Part shown: in pieces, positions 22,184 to 30,763 of the stretch
Position numbering within the stretch: the first letter of the stretch is position 1
How the letters are laid out: every line of letters begins with the position of its first letter
Assembly: GCA_020635495.1 (NCBI GenBank)
Contig: JACJZQ010000011.1
Span: 73,656-137,655 of the forward strand
Source: Flavobacteriales bacterium
GTDB lineage: Bacteria; Bacteroidota; Bacteroidia; UBA10329
Direction of reading: 5' to 3'
Length of the DNA stretch: 64,000 bases
Notes under the pieces: generated by a model
Database searches by the model: none
What the model saw: the letters and a program-made list of their open reading frames with translations, nothing else
What the model was told of the DNA's origin: nothing
Made by a program: the position numbers and the translations under genes

Positions 22184-24700
22184 CTAAAACTTCATCACGA
22201 TTTTAGCATTGATACGCCTTGCTGTGAGATAATTCGGAACCGCATATTGACGGTTGGTGATGTCCGAGATCCACAGGTAACTCAATGTGTTGTTCGTTCC
22301 CAAAAGGTTGAACACCTCAAGGCTTATCCAGATTGATTTGAAGTATTTGAGTGGATTTTTCGGTCCAACGAATTTCTTTTTCTCACCCAGCAAGAGGTAA
22401 GAGAAACCGATGTCAACTCTTCTATATGGTGGAATACGTAGCGTATCGCGATAACGCGTGTAATCAGGTGGTCCGAAAGGCATTCCCGTTCCAAATACCA
22501 AGTTCAAGTGCATTTTGAGTTGAGGAAGTTTTGGAACATAATCTTGGAAGTACAGCGCAAAGTTGACGCGCTGATCGGTCGGGCGAGGAATAAAGCCCGG
22601 CTCTCTTCGAATACTGTCGGCAACAACCTGATCTTCCGTAACCCCAAAAACGATCTGCTCACCAGACGAATTGTAATAATCGTAGTAGAAGTCATCCAGA
22701 ATGTCTTCCTGAACGGTCATTACCGACATACTCATCCAAGACTCGATTCCCTTCACGAATTCCCCGTTCACTTTCAGGTCAAGTCCTGTGGCATAACCGC
22801 GAGAATTGTTCTTGGCGTAATAACGGATTCGAACGTTATCGATCTCGTAGGTCACAAGGTCGTTCAAGTATTTGTAATACACTTCAGCAACCAATTTGAA
22901 CGGACGCCTCCACGCCTTGAAGTTGTAGTCCATTCCAATCACTGCGTGATACGATTGCTGCGCACGAACATTGGTGTTCAACTGCCCGTTCAGATCACGC
23001 AACTCGCGGTAAAATGGCGGCTGATAGTACATTCCGCCTGAAGCGCGGAAGATCATATCTGCTTTATTCCATTTTGGGTCGAACGAATAATTGACACGAG
23101 GCGTGGCCACAAACTGCTTATTCACATCCCAGTAATGGAAACGGACACCGGCCGTCAAACGGTGCTTGCTTGTGTCCGAAAACATCCATGTGTTCTGTAG
23201 GTAACCTGCCGTTCGGTGACTACGAAGATTGATCTCCGTTTTCAGCACTTCAGTCAGTGTTAACTCATTCTGATTCAGCGGAATGGAATAGCCAGAGCTA
23301 TCGATCATTTCCCACTCGCTCAGCTTATCGTTAATGTCTTCATATTGGTATTTGATGCCCCAATCGAGAACGCGATAACCATCAAACCATTTACCGATGT
23401 GGCGCAAAGAGATGACGTTGGCTGTGAGGTAATTCCGTGCGTGATCAAGGAATGTTCCGATGCCGCGATTGAACGCCACTTCGCCCAAATTGTCTGAGCC
23501 GAAATTGTTCTCCAACTGCCCAAGGAAGTATTGACCTTGGACATCAAACGTCTCCGTTTCGTTAGAGCGGAAACCAGACAGAATTAGCTTGGTTTTGATC
23601 TTCGGTGTAGGTCGATATTCTGCCGTAAGCGCACCCAACATGGTCTCGAACGTGTTCACTTCCTGTCCATCGAAATAGACCGTGAACCGAAGTGCTTCGC
23701 TGATGGTCCCGAAGTCGGTTTCTCGGTTTTCAGGAACAAATTGATAGCGGTTCTGTGTGTAGTTTCCAAGGAAGCTGAAACTCCATTTATCGTTGACATC
23801 GAAATTCAATAAGCCTTGCGCATCAATGAATCGTGGGCGATACTGACCATCTGTGTCCAACGCTCCCAAAACGTATTGGTTAGACCAGTATCTGACGCCA
23901 GCCAAGTATGAGAATCGGTAGTCTTTAGATGAGCCTTCGAAATGCAACGCACCACCAAGCAATGAACCAGAAACCGTAGCTGAAAACTTCCGCGGACGCT
24001 TGTATTTTACGTCCAAAACGGAAGACATTTTGTCGCCATACTTGGCTTCAAAACCACCTGCAGAAAAGTTCAGACTTCCCACAAGATCGGGGTTTACAAA
24101 ACTCAAACCTTCCTGTTGGCCTGAACGCACCAGGAATGGACGGTAGATCTCCACATCGTTCACATAAACGAGGTTTTCATCATAGTTACCGCCTCGAACG
24201 TTGTATTGAGAACTCAACTCGTTATTGGAACTCACACCCGGGAATGTCTTCAGAACTGCTTCAATTCCACCCGAAGCGGTTGGAATGACCACCGCCATTT
24301 TCGGGTCAACGCGCTGCATGGTGTTCAAACGATTCACATCGTCCTTCACAATGGCTTCGTTGATGATGTTTTCCTTCAGGGTTAGAATACGGTCCAGCGT
24401 TCTGGTTTCGCCAGCGGCCAAATTCACCTCAAACGTTTGACTTTCATGATTTACGTGCGAGAAAACGACCTTCAACGATTCGCCAGCTGGAATCTGCAAG
24501 GTGTACTTTCCACTCTCGTCCGTGTACGTTCCCAGCCCAGTTCCAAGCACAGAAACGTTGGCAATTTCTATTGGCGCCTTGTTTTCATCGCGCAGCGTAC
24601 CTACCAGCGTTGCCGTTTGAGACCACGCCACCTCCGTTAAGAGTAAAAGGAGGAGGAATGATATCGGAAATCGGAGAGATATGACGAGGCTTCTTCTCAA
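22184..24700 (-). CDS. TonB-dependent outer-membrane receptor
   Basis: An 838-residue receptor. Signal peptide (RFPISFLLLLLLTEVAWSQ), CarboxypepD-regulatory-like domain at about 30-115 (TLVGTLRDENKAPIEIANVSVLGTGLGTYTDESGKY), plug domain at about 140-245 (GGIEAVLKTFPGVSSNNELSSQ, then YNVRGGNYDENLVYVND), then a 22-strand-type barrel to RRINAKIVMKF. No SusD partner is adjacent, so it is not a classical SusCD pair and the ligand is unknown. The start is taken as TTG at 24700 because it overlaps the TGA of the upstream gene (TTGA) and begins the signal peptide; an ATG at 24763 would add 21 charged residues and overlap the neighbour by 67 bp. Confidence 0.93.
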   Translation of the reverse strand: MRRSLVISLRFPISFLLLLLLTEVAWSQTATLVGTLRDENKAPIEIANVSVLGTGLGTYTDESGKYTLQIPAGESLKVVFSHVNHESQTFEVNLAAGETRTLDRILTLKENIINEAIVKDDVNRLNTMQRVDPKMAVVIPTASGGIEAVLKTFPGVSSNNELSSQYNVRGGNYDENLVYVNDVEIYRPFLVRSGQQEGLSFVNPDLVGSLNFSAGGFEAKYGDKMSSVLDVKYKRPRKFSATVSGSLLGGALHFEGSSKDYRFSYLAGVRYWSNQYVLGALDTDGQYRPRFIDAQGLLNFDVNDKWSFSFLGNYTQNRYQFVPENRETDFGTISEALRFTVYFDGQEVNTFETMLGALTAEYRPTPKIKTKLILSGFRSNETETFDVQGQYFLGQLENNFGSDNLGEVAFNRGIGTFLDHARNYLTANVISLRHIGKWFDGYRVLDWGIKYQYEDINDKLSEWEMIDSSGYSIPLNQNELTLTEVLKTEINLRSHRTAGYLQNTWMFSDTSKHRLTAGVRFHYWDVNKQFVATPRVNYSFDPKWNKADMIFRASGGMYYQPPFYRELRDLNGQLNTNVRAQQSYHAVIGMDYNFKAWRRPFKLVAEVYYKYLNDLVTYEIDNVRIRYYAKNNSRGYATGLDLKVNGEFVKGIESWMSMSVMTVQEDILDDFYYDYYNSSGEQIVFGVTEDQVVADSIRREPGFIPRPTDQRVNFALYFQDYVPKLPQLKMHLNLVFGTGMPFGPPDYTRYRDTLRIPPYRRVDIGFSYLLLGEKKKFVGPKNPLKYFKSIWISLEVFNLLGTNNTLSYLWISDITNRQYAVPNYLTARRINAKIVMKF

Positions 24701-25365
24701 TACCTGCCTTTTTTCTTCTTTTTGAACGTGCCGTCTTTCCAAGCCTTGATGAACTTGGCCCATGCAATTGGATTCAACAGGTTGTTTGGTGGCAATTGCC
24801 CAGCATAGTACAGTTGGTTGGCGCGCATCTGATTGGCGATCTTGAAGCTTTCGCTACCAGATGCTTCCATGTTCTCCATACGTTCCTTGAGTTCGGCCCG
24901 TTCCAGATTTCGCATGGCTATCTGTTTGTCATCTTCCGGAAGACGAAGGTCCAAGAACGCTTGTCTGAACTGCTCTTTGGTTGGCCAAGGATAGATCACT
25001 GCTTCCTGCAGAATAACGGTGTCAACGTCCATCATCTGAATGAGCGAGTAATTCTTTCTGTCCAATGAATCTGGAATCACGAAGTAGGCTTCCTTAAAAC
25101 CAACATAGGCGAACTCAATGGTATCGCCTTTTTCGGCCACGAAAGAGAAGTAGCCGTAGTAATCTGAAATGGTACCGCGGTTAGATCCTTTGATCATCAC
25201 GGTGGCAAACGGAACGGCATCCAAACTATCTCTTGTAAGCAATACCCCAGAGAATTGAATAAGACTATCGTTTTTGGATTGGGCTGCCGCACGGTTGTTG
25301 AATGAATCCGTGATAAGGATTCCAACCGCAAACAGAAGTATTGAAAGTGTTCTTAAAAGATTCAT
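24697..25365 (-). CDS. Secreted CarboxypepD-regulatory-like domain protein
   Basis: About 222 residues from the ATG at 25365, which begins a signal peptide (NLLRTLSILLFAVGILITDSF); an ATG seven codons upstream at 25386 is possible. Residues about 45-120 form a CarboxypepD-like beta sandwich (FSGVLLTRDSLDAVPFATVM, then RGTISDYYGYFSFVAEKGD), the same domain type found at the N-terminus of the TonB receptor encoded next. The C-terminal half is helical and basic (KFIKAWKDGTFKKKKKGRY). The stop overlaps the receptor start (TTGA), so the two proteins are translationally coupled and may work together at the outer membrane. Confidence 0.82.
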   Translation of the reverse strand: MNLLRTLSILLFAVGILITDSFNNRAAAQSKNDSLIQFSGVLLTRDSLDAVPFATVMIKGSNRGTISDYYGYFSFVAEKGDTIEFAYVGFKEAYFVIPDSLDRKNYSLIQMMDVDTVILQEAVIYPWPTKEQFRQAFLDLRLPEDDKQIAMRNLERAELKERMENMEASGSESFKIANQMRANQLYYAGQLPPNNLLNPIAWAKFIKAWKDGTFKKKKKGRY

Positions 25366-25397
25366 GCCTATGCCTCGGTAACGCATTTGTTCGGGTT

Positions 25398-25928
25398 CTA
25401 TTGTTGGGCAAATTTTTCCATCACTTCAACAATGCTGAAGATCATCTCATCATTCTCGGGCGTGTCAGATTCAGAGAGGTATGCTTTCAATCTTAGCGTC
25501 TCATTCTCCAGCATTTCCTGGTCTTTGATGTCCTCCCAATTCTCGATGATGGTTAAAACCTCCAGACACTCCATGTAGCTACCCGTACTTGCAACGGTTA
25601 TCAGGTCTGGCAATCTGTGGCTAAGGTCCAATCCGGTTTGCCAGCAGGCCGAAAGCATGATCACTCTTATATCGAAGAATTCTGGATTGTTCAGTTGATT
25701 CACTAATTCCTCAACCGCATCTTGGTCTTTCAGGTCGAAAAGCATCTGAGAAATGGCGTTCTCAATCCCAATTTCGGTGGTGTCTCGCAGGGCGGTCAAA
25801 ACATCAGCAATAAAACTGGCATCTCCACCTTTTTTGAGTTTGTCGATGGCCTTGAGAGCAAGGTTTTCGTCATTGCTCTTCAGGTCTTTGATAACTGCTT
25901 CTCGGTTGTTCTTACTTATGCCTGCCAT
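25398..25928 (-). CDS. HEAT-repeat-like helical protein
   Basis: A 176-residue, all-helical soluble protein with repeated units of the ALKAIDKLKKGGDASFIADVL and AVEELVNQLNNPEFFDIRVIML type, consistent with HEAT-like alpha solenoids that bind partner proteins. Partner unknown. The promoter-like motif TACCTTCG ends 11 nt before the ATG at 25928. The CarboxypepD protein and TonB receptor genes follow after 32 bp on the same strand. Confidence 0.72.
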   Translation of the reverse strand: MAGISKNNREAVIKDLKSNDENLALKAIDKLKKGGDASFIADVLTALRDTTEIGIENAISQMLFDLKDQDAVEELVNQLNNPEFFDIRVIMLSACWQTGLDLSHRLPDLITVASTGSYMECLEVLTIIENWEDIKDQEMLENETLRLKAYLSESDTPENDEMIFSIVEVMEKFAQQ

Positions 25929-25939
25929 GATTCGGGGCG

Positions 25940-25947
25940 CGAAGGTA
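25940..25947 (-). promoter_or_regulatory. TAnnTTTG-like promoter motif for the HEAT-like gene
   Basis: TACCTTCG on the reverse strand, one mismatch from TAnnTTTG, 11 nt before the ATG at 25928. It lies in the 24-bp gap after the PLP protein gene. Confidence 0.4.
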
Positions 25948-25952
25948 CTGAA

Positions 25953-26621
25953 TCAGCCCCGACTTCCGAAGATGGAACTGCCAATACGTACCATGGTACT
26001 GCCTTCTTCGATGGCTATCTGGTAATCGCCAGACATGCCCATTGAGATTTCTTTGAAAGAATCGTTGTTCAGAAAGAACTCGGATTTCAAAGTTTCAAAG
26101 ATCGATTTCAACGTTCGGAACTCATCCCGAACTTGCTTCTCATTATCCGTAAAAGTGGCCATGCCCATAACCCCAACAATTTCCGCATGCTCCATGGCCA
26201 AGTATTCTTCTGACCGTAACAGTTGGCGCGCTTCTTCTAGGTCAAGCCCAAATTTGGTTTCCTCTTGGGCAATATGAAACTGCAGCAATGCTTTGATGGT
26301 TCGGTTGTTCTTCTCCGCCTCTTTGTTGATTTCCGCCAGTAAACGAAGACTGTCTACGGCATGAATCAAACTCACAAAAGGTGCAATGTATTTCACCTTG
26401 TTCCGCTGTAAATGGCCTATCATGTGCCATTCAATATCCTTAGGAAGCTGCTCGGATTTATCAGCAAGTTCAGGAACGCGATTCTCTCCAAAAACGCGCT
26501 GACCAGCTTCGTAAGCTTCCAAAATATCTTCCTTTGGTTTGGTTTTGGAAACCGCTACAAGCGTAACGCTTGCAGGAATTTCCTTCCTGATTGCCTGTAA
26601 ATTAGATTCGATAATTCCCAT
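25953..26621 (-). CDS. YggS-type pyridoxal phosphate homeostasis protein
   Basis: A 222-residue single-domain PLP-binding TIM barrel. VTLVAVSKTKP holds the PLP lysine, followed by FGENRVPEL, EWHMIGHLQRNKVKY and the phosphate-binding C-terminal part ISMGMSGDYQIAIEEGSTMVRIGSSIFG. The family balances free PLP and affects amino- and keto-acid pools; no catalytic activity is established. Length matches the family (about 225-235). It is transcribed divergently from the alpha/beta hydrolase across a 56-bp gap. Confidence 0.94.
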   Translation of the reverse strand: MGIIESNLQAIRKEIPASVTLVAVSKTKPKEDILEAYEAGQRVFGENRVPELADKSEQLPKDIEWHMIGHLQRNKVKYIAPFVSLIHAVDSLRLLAEINKEAEKNNRTIKALLQFHIAQEETKFGLDLEEARQLLRSEEYLAMEHAEIVGVMGMATFTDNEKQVRDEFRTLKSIFETLKSEFFLNNDSFKEISMGMSGDYQIAIEEGSTMVRIGSSIFGSRG

Positions 26622-26665
26622 TTCTGCTGCAAAGTAAACAAGCTTAACCCAACCATGTTGTTTGA

Positions 26666-26673
26666 TAAATTTG
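26666..26673 (+). promoter_or_regulatory. TAnnTTTG -7 promoter motif for the hydrolase operon
   Basis: TAAATTTG ends 4 nt before the ATG at 26678, the same spacing as at dapD, which suggests a leaderless or nearly leaderless transcript. Confidence 0.6.
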
Positions 26674-26677
26674 AGCC

Positions 26678-27526
26678 ATGAGTATTCTGAAAGAAATGGA
26701 GAAGCATGGGGCGTATGCCCAGCTTTCTGATGGTAAGGTCAGGTATGAGTTGGCCGGTCCGGAAAATGCCGAGTTGGTAGTGCTTATCCACGGATTGATA
26801 GGCCACATGCATGTTTGGGACTATCAGTTCCAGTTTCTTTTGGAGAAAGGCTATCGTGTTTTACGATTCGATCTTTACGGACGAGGATTTTCAGAGCGCG
26901 TTAAGGGAGAACACGGAGGGGAATTGTTCATGGCTCAACTTTCAGAACTGCTTCAGTTTTTGAAGATTGAGCGGAAATTCCATCTCGTTGGACTTTCAAT
27001 GGGTGGAGCTATCAGTACGCGGTTTACAAGCCATCATCCTGAAAAGGTAAAGTCTATTTTTCTTGTCGATTGCTACGGAATTCCAACGCCAAATGATCCT
27101 GGAATCAGGGTTGTGCAACCCAGGTTGATCGGTGAGGCGTTGATCGGAACGTTGGGTGGACCGATACTGAAGCGGGCTCCCATAAAAGGTGTGTATGACA
27201 AAAAGAAACACGCTGGGTTTGCCAAATGGTTTTCGGCTCCGTTGGTGATAAAAGGTTCAAAACGGGCATTGCTGAGCACCTTGCGCAATTTCATGTTGGA
27301 GAATCATGTTCCTCATTACGAAAGACTGAATCACCTGGATATTCCTAAACTCATTCTTTGGGGTAAGGAGGATGCGGTGCTTCCATTCGAATACGGAAAG
27401 CAGATACATGGTCTGTTGCCCAACGCCCGATTTGAGGTTTTTGAAAAGTGCGGACATGTACCACAATTTGAAGAACCAGAGAAATTCAATGCACTGATGT
27501 TCAATTGGTTAAAGGAGAATGTATGA
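26678..27526 (+). CDS. Alpha/beta hydrolase
   Basis: A 282-residue alpha/beta-fold hydrolase. The oxyanion segment LVVLIHGLIGHMHVWDYQ, FDLYGRGFSERV and the nucleophile elbow VGLSMGGA (serine near residue 108) are clear. The acid is probably the Asp in LWGKEDAVLPFEYG and the base the His in KCGHVPQFEEPEKF. There is no signal peptide, so it acts in the cytoplasm. Substrate unknown (esterase- or C-C-hydrolase-like). It is the first gene of an operon whose next gene starts inside its stop codon. Confidence 0.9.
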   Translation: MSILKEMEKHGAYAQLSDGKVRYELAGPENAELVVLIHGLIGHMHVWDYQFQFLLEKGYRVLRFDLYGRGFSERVKGEHGGELFMAQLSELLQFLKIERKFHLVGLSMGGAISTRFTSHHPEKVKSIFLVDCYGIPTPNDPGIRVVQPRLIGEALIGTLGGPILKRAPIKGVYDKKKHAGFAKWFSAPLVIKGSKRALLSTLRNFMLENHVPHYERLNHLDIPKLILWGKEDAVLPFEYGKQIHGLLPNARFEVFEKCGHVPQFEEPEKFNALMFNWLKENV

Positions 27527-28617
27527 GAATTATCCTGATTCTAACTCTTGCGGTTGTTACTGTTCAAGCTCAAAACCCTGAAGAGTTTCTGAACGAGATC
27601 AATCTTCCAGAAGGTTTTAAGATCGAGGTCTTTGCTTCGAATATTGAAAATGCAAGGTCGTTGGAGAAAGGTCCTGACGGAGTCGTATTCTTAGGTAATC
27701 GAGGCGGTGGAAAGGTCTACGCTTTAGTAGACAAAGACCTTGATGGCAAAGCCGACAATACGTATGTCTTGGCCGAAGGATTGAACCAACCGAATGGTGT
27801 GGCATTCAGGAATGGGGACCTCTACATTGGAGAGATAAGTCGCATTTCAGTAATGCGAGACATCGTGAATCATTTGGTCGATCCTCCAAAAATGGAAACC
27901 ATCCGAGATGATTTCCCGACTGAATCTCACCACGGTGCCAAGCACATTGCATTCGGTCCGGATGGGAAACTGTATGTGCCTGTTGGAGCACCATGTAATA
28001 TCTGTTTGGAAGAGGATGAGCGGTTTGCTTCCATTATGAGAATGAATGCAGATGGAACTGAATTGGAGTTGTTTGCGTCTGGAATCCGCAATACGGTTGG
28101 GCTGGCTTGGCATCCGCAAACAAAAGAGCTTTGGTTCACCGACAACGGCAGAGATTGGTTGGGCGACAACAAACCCAATGATGAGTTGAACCATGCACCG
28201 AGACAAGGAATGCATTTCGGTTATCCGTTCTGCCATAATGGTGATCTGCCCGACCCAAAATTCGGAGACCAACGCGATTGTGCGGAATTTGAACCCCCTG
28301 TTCAAAAGTTGCTCCCGCACATTGCTCCTTTGGGTTTGACGTTTCTGGAAAAAGATGCGTTTCCTGAGTCTTACAGAAGTTCTGTCTTTATTGCCGAGCA
28401 TGGGTCTTGGAACAGAACAACACCGATCGGTTACCGCGTTTCTAGAGTTGAACTAATTGATGGTAAGGCTGTTACGTATGAAGCATTTGCAGATGGCTGG
28501 TTGCAAGGTTCCAAGCGACTTGGACGACCAGTTGATGTCCTTGAACTCAACGATGGCAGCCTTCTTGTTTCTGATGACCACGCCAACTGCGTTTACCGAA
28601 TAACCTACACGAAATGA
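27523..28617 (+). CDS. Secreted sorbosone dehydrogenase / PQQ-dependent sugar dehydrogenase-like beta-propeller
   Basis: A 364-residue exported protein. The ATG at 27523 is chosen because an AAAGGAG ribosome site precedes it, it overlaps the upstream stop (ATGA) and it begins the signal peptide (RIILILTLAVVTVQAQ); a TTG six codons upstream is less likely. The body is a six-bladed propeller: EGFKIEVFASNIENARSLEKG, HHGAKHIAFGPDGKLYVPVGAPCN, and GIRNTVGLAWHPQTKELWFTDNGRD, all of the glucose/sorbosone dehydrogenase family. It lacks a cytochrome domain. It probably oxidises a sugar in the periplasm if PQQ is available; no PQQ synthesis genes are in the window. Confidence 0.9.
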   Translation: MRIILILTLAVVTVQAQNPEEFLNEINLPEGFKIEVFASNIENARSLEKGPDGVVFLGNRGGGKVYALVDKDLDGKADNTYVLAEGLNQPNGVAFRNGDLYIGEISRISVMRDIVNHLVDPPKMETIRDDFPTESHHGAKHIAFGPDGKLYVPVGAPCNICLEEDERFASIMRMNADGTELELFASGIRNTVGLAWHPQTKELWFTDNGRDWLGDNKPNDELNHAPRQGMHFGYPFCHNGDLPDPKFGDQRDCAEFEPPVQKLLPHIAPLGLTFLEKDAFPESYRSSVFIAEHGSWNRTTPIGYRVSRVELIDGKAVTYEAFADGWLQGSKRLGRPVDVLELNDGSLLVSDDHANCVYRITYTK

Positions 28618-28967
28618 ATCTTTTCATAAAAATCATCATCTCATCTTTAGCAATCTTCTTAACCGCTTATCTATTGCCCGGAGTAACGGTAGATACCTAT
28701 GTAACTGCCATTTGGGTAGCTATTGTTTTGGCGCTACTCAACGGATTCTTAAAACCTGTTCTCGTCATTTTAACCATACCCGTTACACTCGTAACGCTTG
28801 GCCTTTTTCTGTTGGTTATCAATGCGGCCATCATTCTATTGGCTGACAATTTTGTTGACGGCTTTTCCGTTAACGGATTCTGGTGGGCGTTGGTTTGTAG
28901 TTTGGTGCTATCGGTTGTCACGTCTGTGATGGAAGGTGTCGGAAAGTCTGATAAGAAATCAGCCTGA
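28614..28967 (+). CDS. Small integral membrane protein, 'phage holin family' (Phage_holin_4_2)
   Basis: A 117-residue protein with four membrane helices (LFIKIIISSLAIFLTAYLLPG, TAIWVAIVLALLNGFLKPVLVIL, LVTLGLFLLVINAAIILLADNFV, WALVCSLVLSVVTSVM). The LPGV and LNGFLKPVL motifs mark the family, which is chromosomal and widespread; the holin name is historical and there are no phage genes here. Function unknown. Its ATG overlaps the sugar dehydrogenase stop by 4 bp. Confidence 0.88.
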   Translation: MNLFIKIIISSLAIFLTAYLLPGVTVDTYVTAIWVAIVLALLNGFLKPVLVILTIPVTLVTLGLFLLVINAAIILLADNFVDGFSVNGFWWALVCSLVLSVVTSVMEGVGKSDKKSA

Positions 28968-28973
28968 TTTCCC

Positions 28974-29480
28974 ATGATTCCAAGAAAAGCACAATACTAC
29001 ATTGAAGAATTTGCGATGCTAAAGCATCCCGAAGGTGGTTGGTACAAGGAGACTTATCGAGATAAAGGAATTATTCCAGCTTCAGAATTGAAAGAGTTTG
29101 GCGGAGATAGAAGCTATTCTACTGCGATTTACTTCCTCCTAACGAACGGAAACCCATCTGTTTTTCACAGAATTAAAGCGGATGAGATGTGGCATTTCTA
29201 TGATGGAGATGGCATTGTCATTCACGAATTGGATGAGGCAGGTAGATACACAGAGCATCGACTTGGATTGGATATAGAAGAAGGCGAAGAACCACAATTG
29301 GTCATCAAAGGCAAAAGTTGGTTCGCCTCGGAGGTAGTCAATGAAAACGGCTGGTGTTTTGTTGGATGTACAGTTGCCCCAGGGTTTGATTTCGAAGATT
29401 TCGAAATGGCCGAAAGAAAGACTTTAATCGAGCAGTATCCTGAACATTCTGCTCTGATTTCTCGATTGACAAGTAGCTAA
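28974..29480 (+). CDS. DUF985 cupin-domain protein
   Basis: A 168-residue RmlC-like cupin. KHPEGGWYKETYRD, YFLLTNGNPSVFHRIKADEMWHFYDGD and VAPGFDFEDFEMA are the characteristic DUF985 segments; the histidines and glutamate in the second could bind a metal or sugar nucleotide. Function unknown. It begins 6 bp after the holin-fold gene within the same operon. Confidence 0.9.
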   Translation: MIPRKAQYYIEEFAMLKHPEGGWYKETYRDKGIIPASELKEFGGDRSYSTAIYFLLTNGNPSVFHRIKADEMWHFYDGDGIVIHELDEAGRYTEHRLGLDIEEGEEPQLVIKGKSWFASEVVNENGWCFVGCTVAPGFDFEDFEMAERKTLIEQYPEHSALISRLTSS

Positions 29481-29483
29481 GAT

Positions 29484-29491
29484 TATCTTCG
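29484..29491 (+). promoter_or_regulatory. TAnnTTTG-like promoter motif for the TerB-DnaJ gene
   Basis: TATCTTCG, one mismatch from the consensus, starts 3 bp after the DUF985 stop codon and ends 7 nt before the ATG at 29499. Confidence 0.45.
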
Positions 29492-29498
29492 CGGCCGC

Positions 29499-30257
29499 AT
29501 GGCGAAATACGCAAAATGGTTAGGCGGTACGCTTGGTTGGGCGTTTGGTGGGCCGGTTGGGGCTTTACTGGGTTTTGCTTTGGGTACCATATATGACAAT
29601 GCCAGTGGCGACACGTTGGTTTGGGGAGAACCACAATCAGACCCTCGGTACAGCACAAGAACCACAAGGACCACAACCGGAGATTTTGAGGCTTCGTTGC
29701 TGATTCTGACCGCTGCTGTTATGAAAGCAGATAACTCGGTTAAGAAGTCGGAACTGGAGTTCGTAAAGCGATTTCTGATCGGCCAATTCGGAGAGGCCAA
29801 GGCCAGAGAACAGTTGCTGATTTTGCGGGAAATTCTGAAGAAGCCGATAGAAATTCGGCAGGTGAGTTCGCAGATTCGAATGTTCATGGATCATTCTTCG
29901 CGCTTGCAACTGATGCACTACCTGTTTCAGTTGGCAAATTCCGATAAGGAGATGCACGGTAATGAAATTGATATTCTGACCCGAATCGGCTCTTATTTAG
30001 GAATCAGTAAGAAGGATTTCATGAGCATCAAGGCGATGTTCGTTATTGAGAATAAGGAATCGGTTTATCAGATATTGGAAATTTCAAGCTCCGCCACTAA
30101 CGATGAGGTCAAGACTGCCTATCGGAAAATGGCTGTTAAATATCATCCTGATAAAGTGAGCCACTTAGGTCCTGAACATCAGAAAGCGGCCAACGAGAAA
30201 TTTCAAAATCTAGCGCAAGCTTACGAGAGAATCAAGAAGGAGAGAGGGATGAAGTGA
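29499..30257 (+). CDS. TerB-like / J-domain co-chaperone (DjlA-like)
   Basis: A 252-residue protein. A glycine-rich hydrophobic N-terminus (WLGGTLGWAFGGPVGALLGFALG) can insert in the membrane. A TerB-like helical domain spans about 65-175 (EASLLILTAAVMKADNSVKKSELEFVKRF, then LFQLANSDKEMHGNEIDILTRIG). A C-terminal J domain (about 187-252) has the HPD motif in VKYHPDKVSHLG that stimulates Hsp70 ATPase. The order and size resemble DjlA. It probably delivers clients to DnaK at the inner membrane. The stop abuts the stop of the convergent mini-T9SS protein gene. Confidence 0.92.
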   Translation: MAKYAKWLGGTLGWAFGGPVGALLGFALGTIYDNASGDTLVWGEPQSDPRYSTRTTRTTTGDFEASLLILTAAVMKADNSVKKSELEFVKRFLIGQFGEAKAREQLLILREILKKPIEIRQVSSQIRMFMDHSSRLQLMHYLFQLANSDKEMHGNEIDILTRIGSYLGISKKDFMSIKAMFVIENKESVYQILEISSSATNDEVKTAYRKMAVKYHPDKVSHLGPEHQKAANEKFQNLAQAYERIKKERGMK

Positions 30258-30611
30258 TTACTTCACTTGCATGCGCATGGTGCGAACATCGCCACGCTTT
30301 TCGTCCACTATCTGAACAACATAAAGGCCCTTATCCAAGCTGGTAAGATCGATCTTGGCACCGTGGTCGGCTAGCATTTTCATCTCAAAGACCTTTTCAC
30401 CGATAACGTTGAAGACAATAACGTTCAGTTGAGCAGAACTTCCAGTAATCATGATGTTGAAAACCCCATCATTCGGATTCGGGTAAATGCGCGCATCCCA
30501 ATCTGGAAGTGGCGCAACTTCAGTCCCGATCACATCACCACCATTCACGGCCAAAACAGGTTGTGCAAACAGAAGCGAAGTAAAAATGTATGGTAGTAAT
30601 CTTTTCATCAA
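30258..30611 (-). CDS. Minimal secreted protein: signal peptide plus T9SS type A sorting domain
   Basis: Only 117 residues. A signal peptide (KRLLPYIFTSLLFAQPVLAV) is followed by a short linker (NGGDVIGTEVAPLPDWDA) and then at once by the C-terminal sorting domain: RIYPNPNDGVFNI, LNVIVFNVIGEKVFEM, LDKGLYVVQIVDEKRGD. T9SS cargo normally has a large functional domain before this region; here there is none. It may be a remnant, a surface filler or a competitor for the sorting machinery. No operon partner. A near-match promoter (TACTTTAG) lies upstream on the reverse strand. Confidence 0.82.
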   Translation of the reverse strand: MMKRLLPYIFTSLLFAQPVLAVNGGDVIGTEVAPLPDWDARIYPNPNDGVFNIMITGSSAQLNVIVFNVIGEKVFEMKMLADHGAKIDLTSLDKGLYVVQIVDEKRGDVRTMRMQVK

Positions 30612-30763
30612 GGGCTAAAGTATCAGCGTCAATTCTTAATAAAAATACGAAGCTAGTTAAGTAATGTTAAGGTTGTTCGTCTAAAAGCTTGCAATAATCT
30701 TACCACGCTTTGCGTTGGCGACCGATTTTGACAGTTTTACAATCTAAAACGTTGCGTTTTCCG

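Noticed and set aside
28614..28967. Holin-family protein as a sign of prophage
   Set aside because: The Phage_holin_4_2 fold is a widespread chromosomal membrane protein; no phage structural, lysis or integrase genes are nearby.
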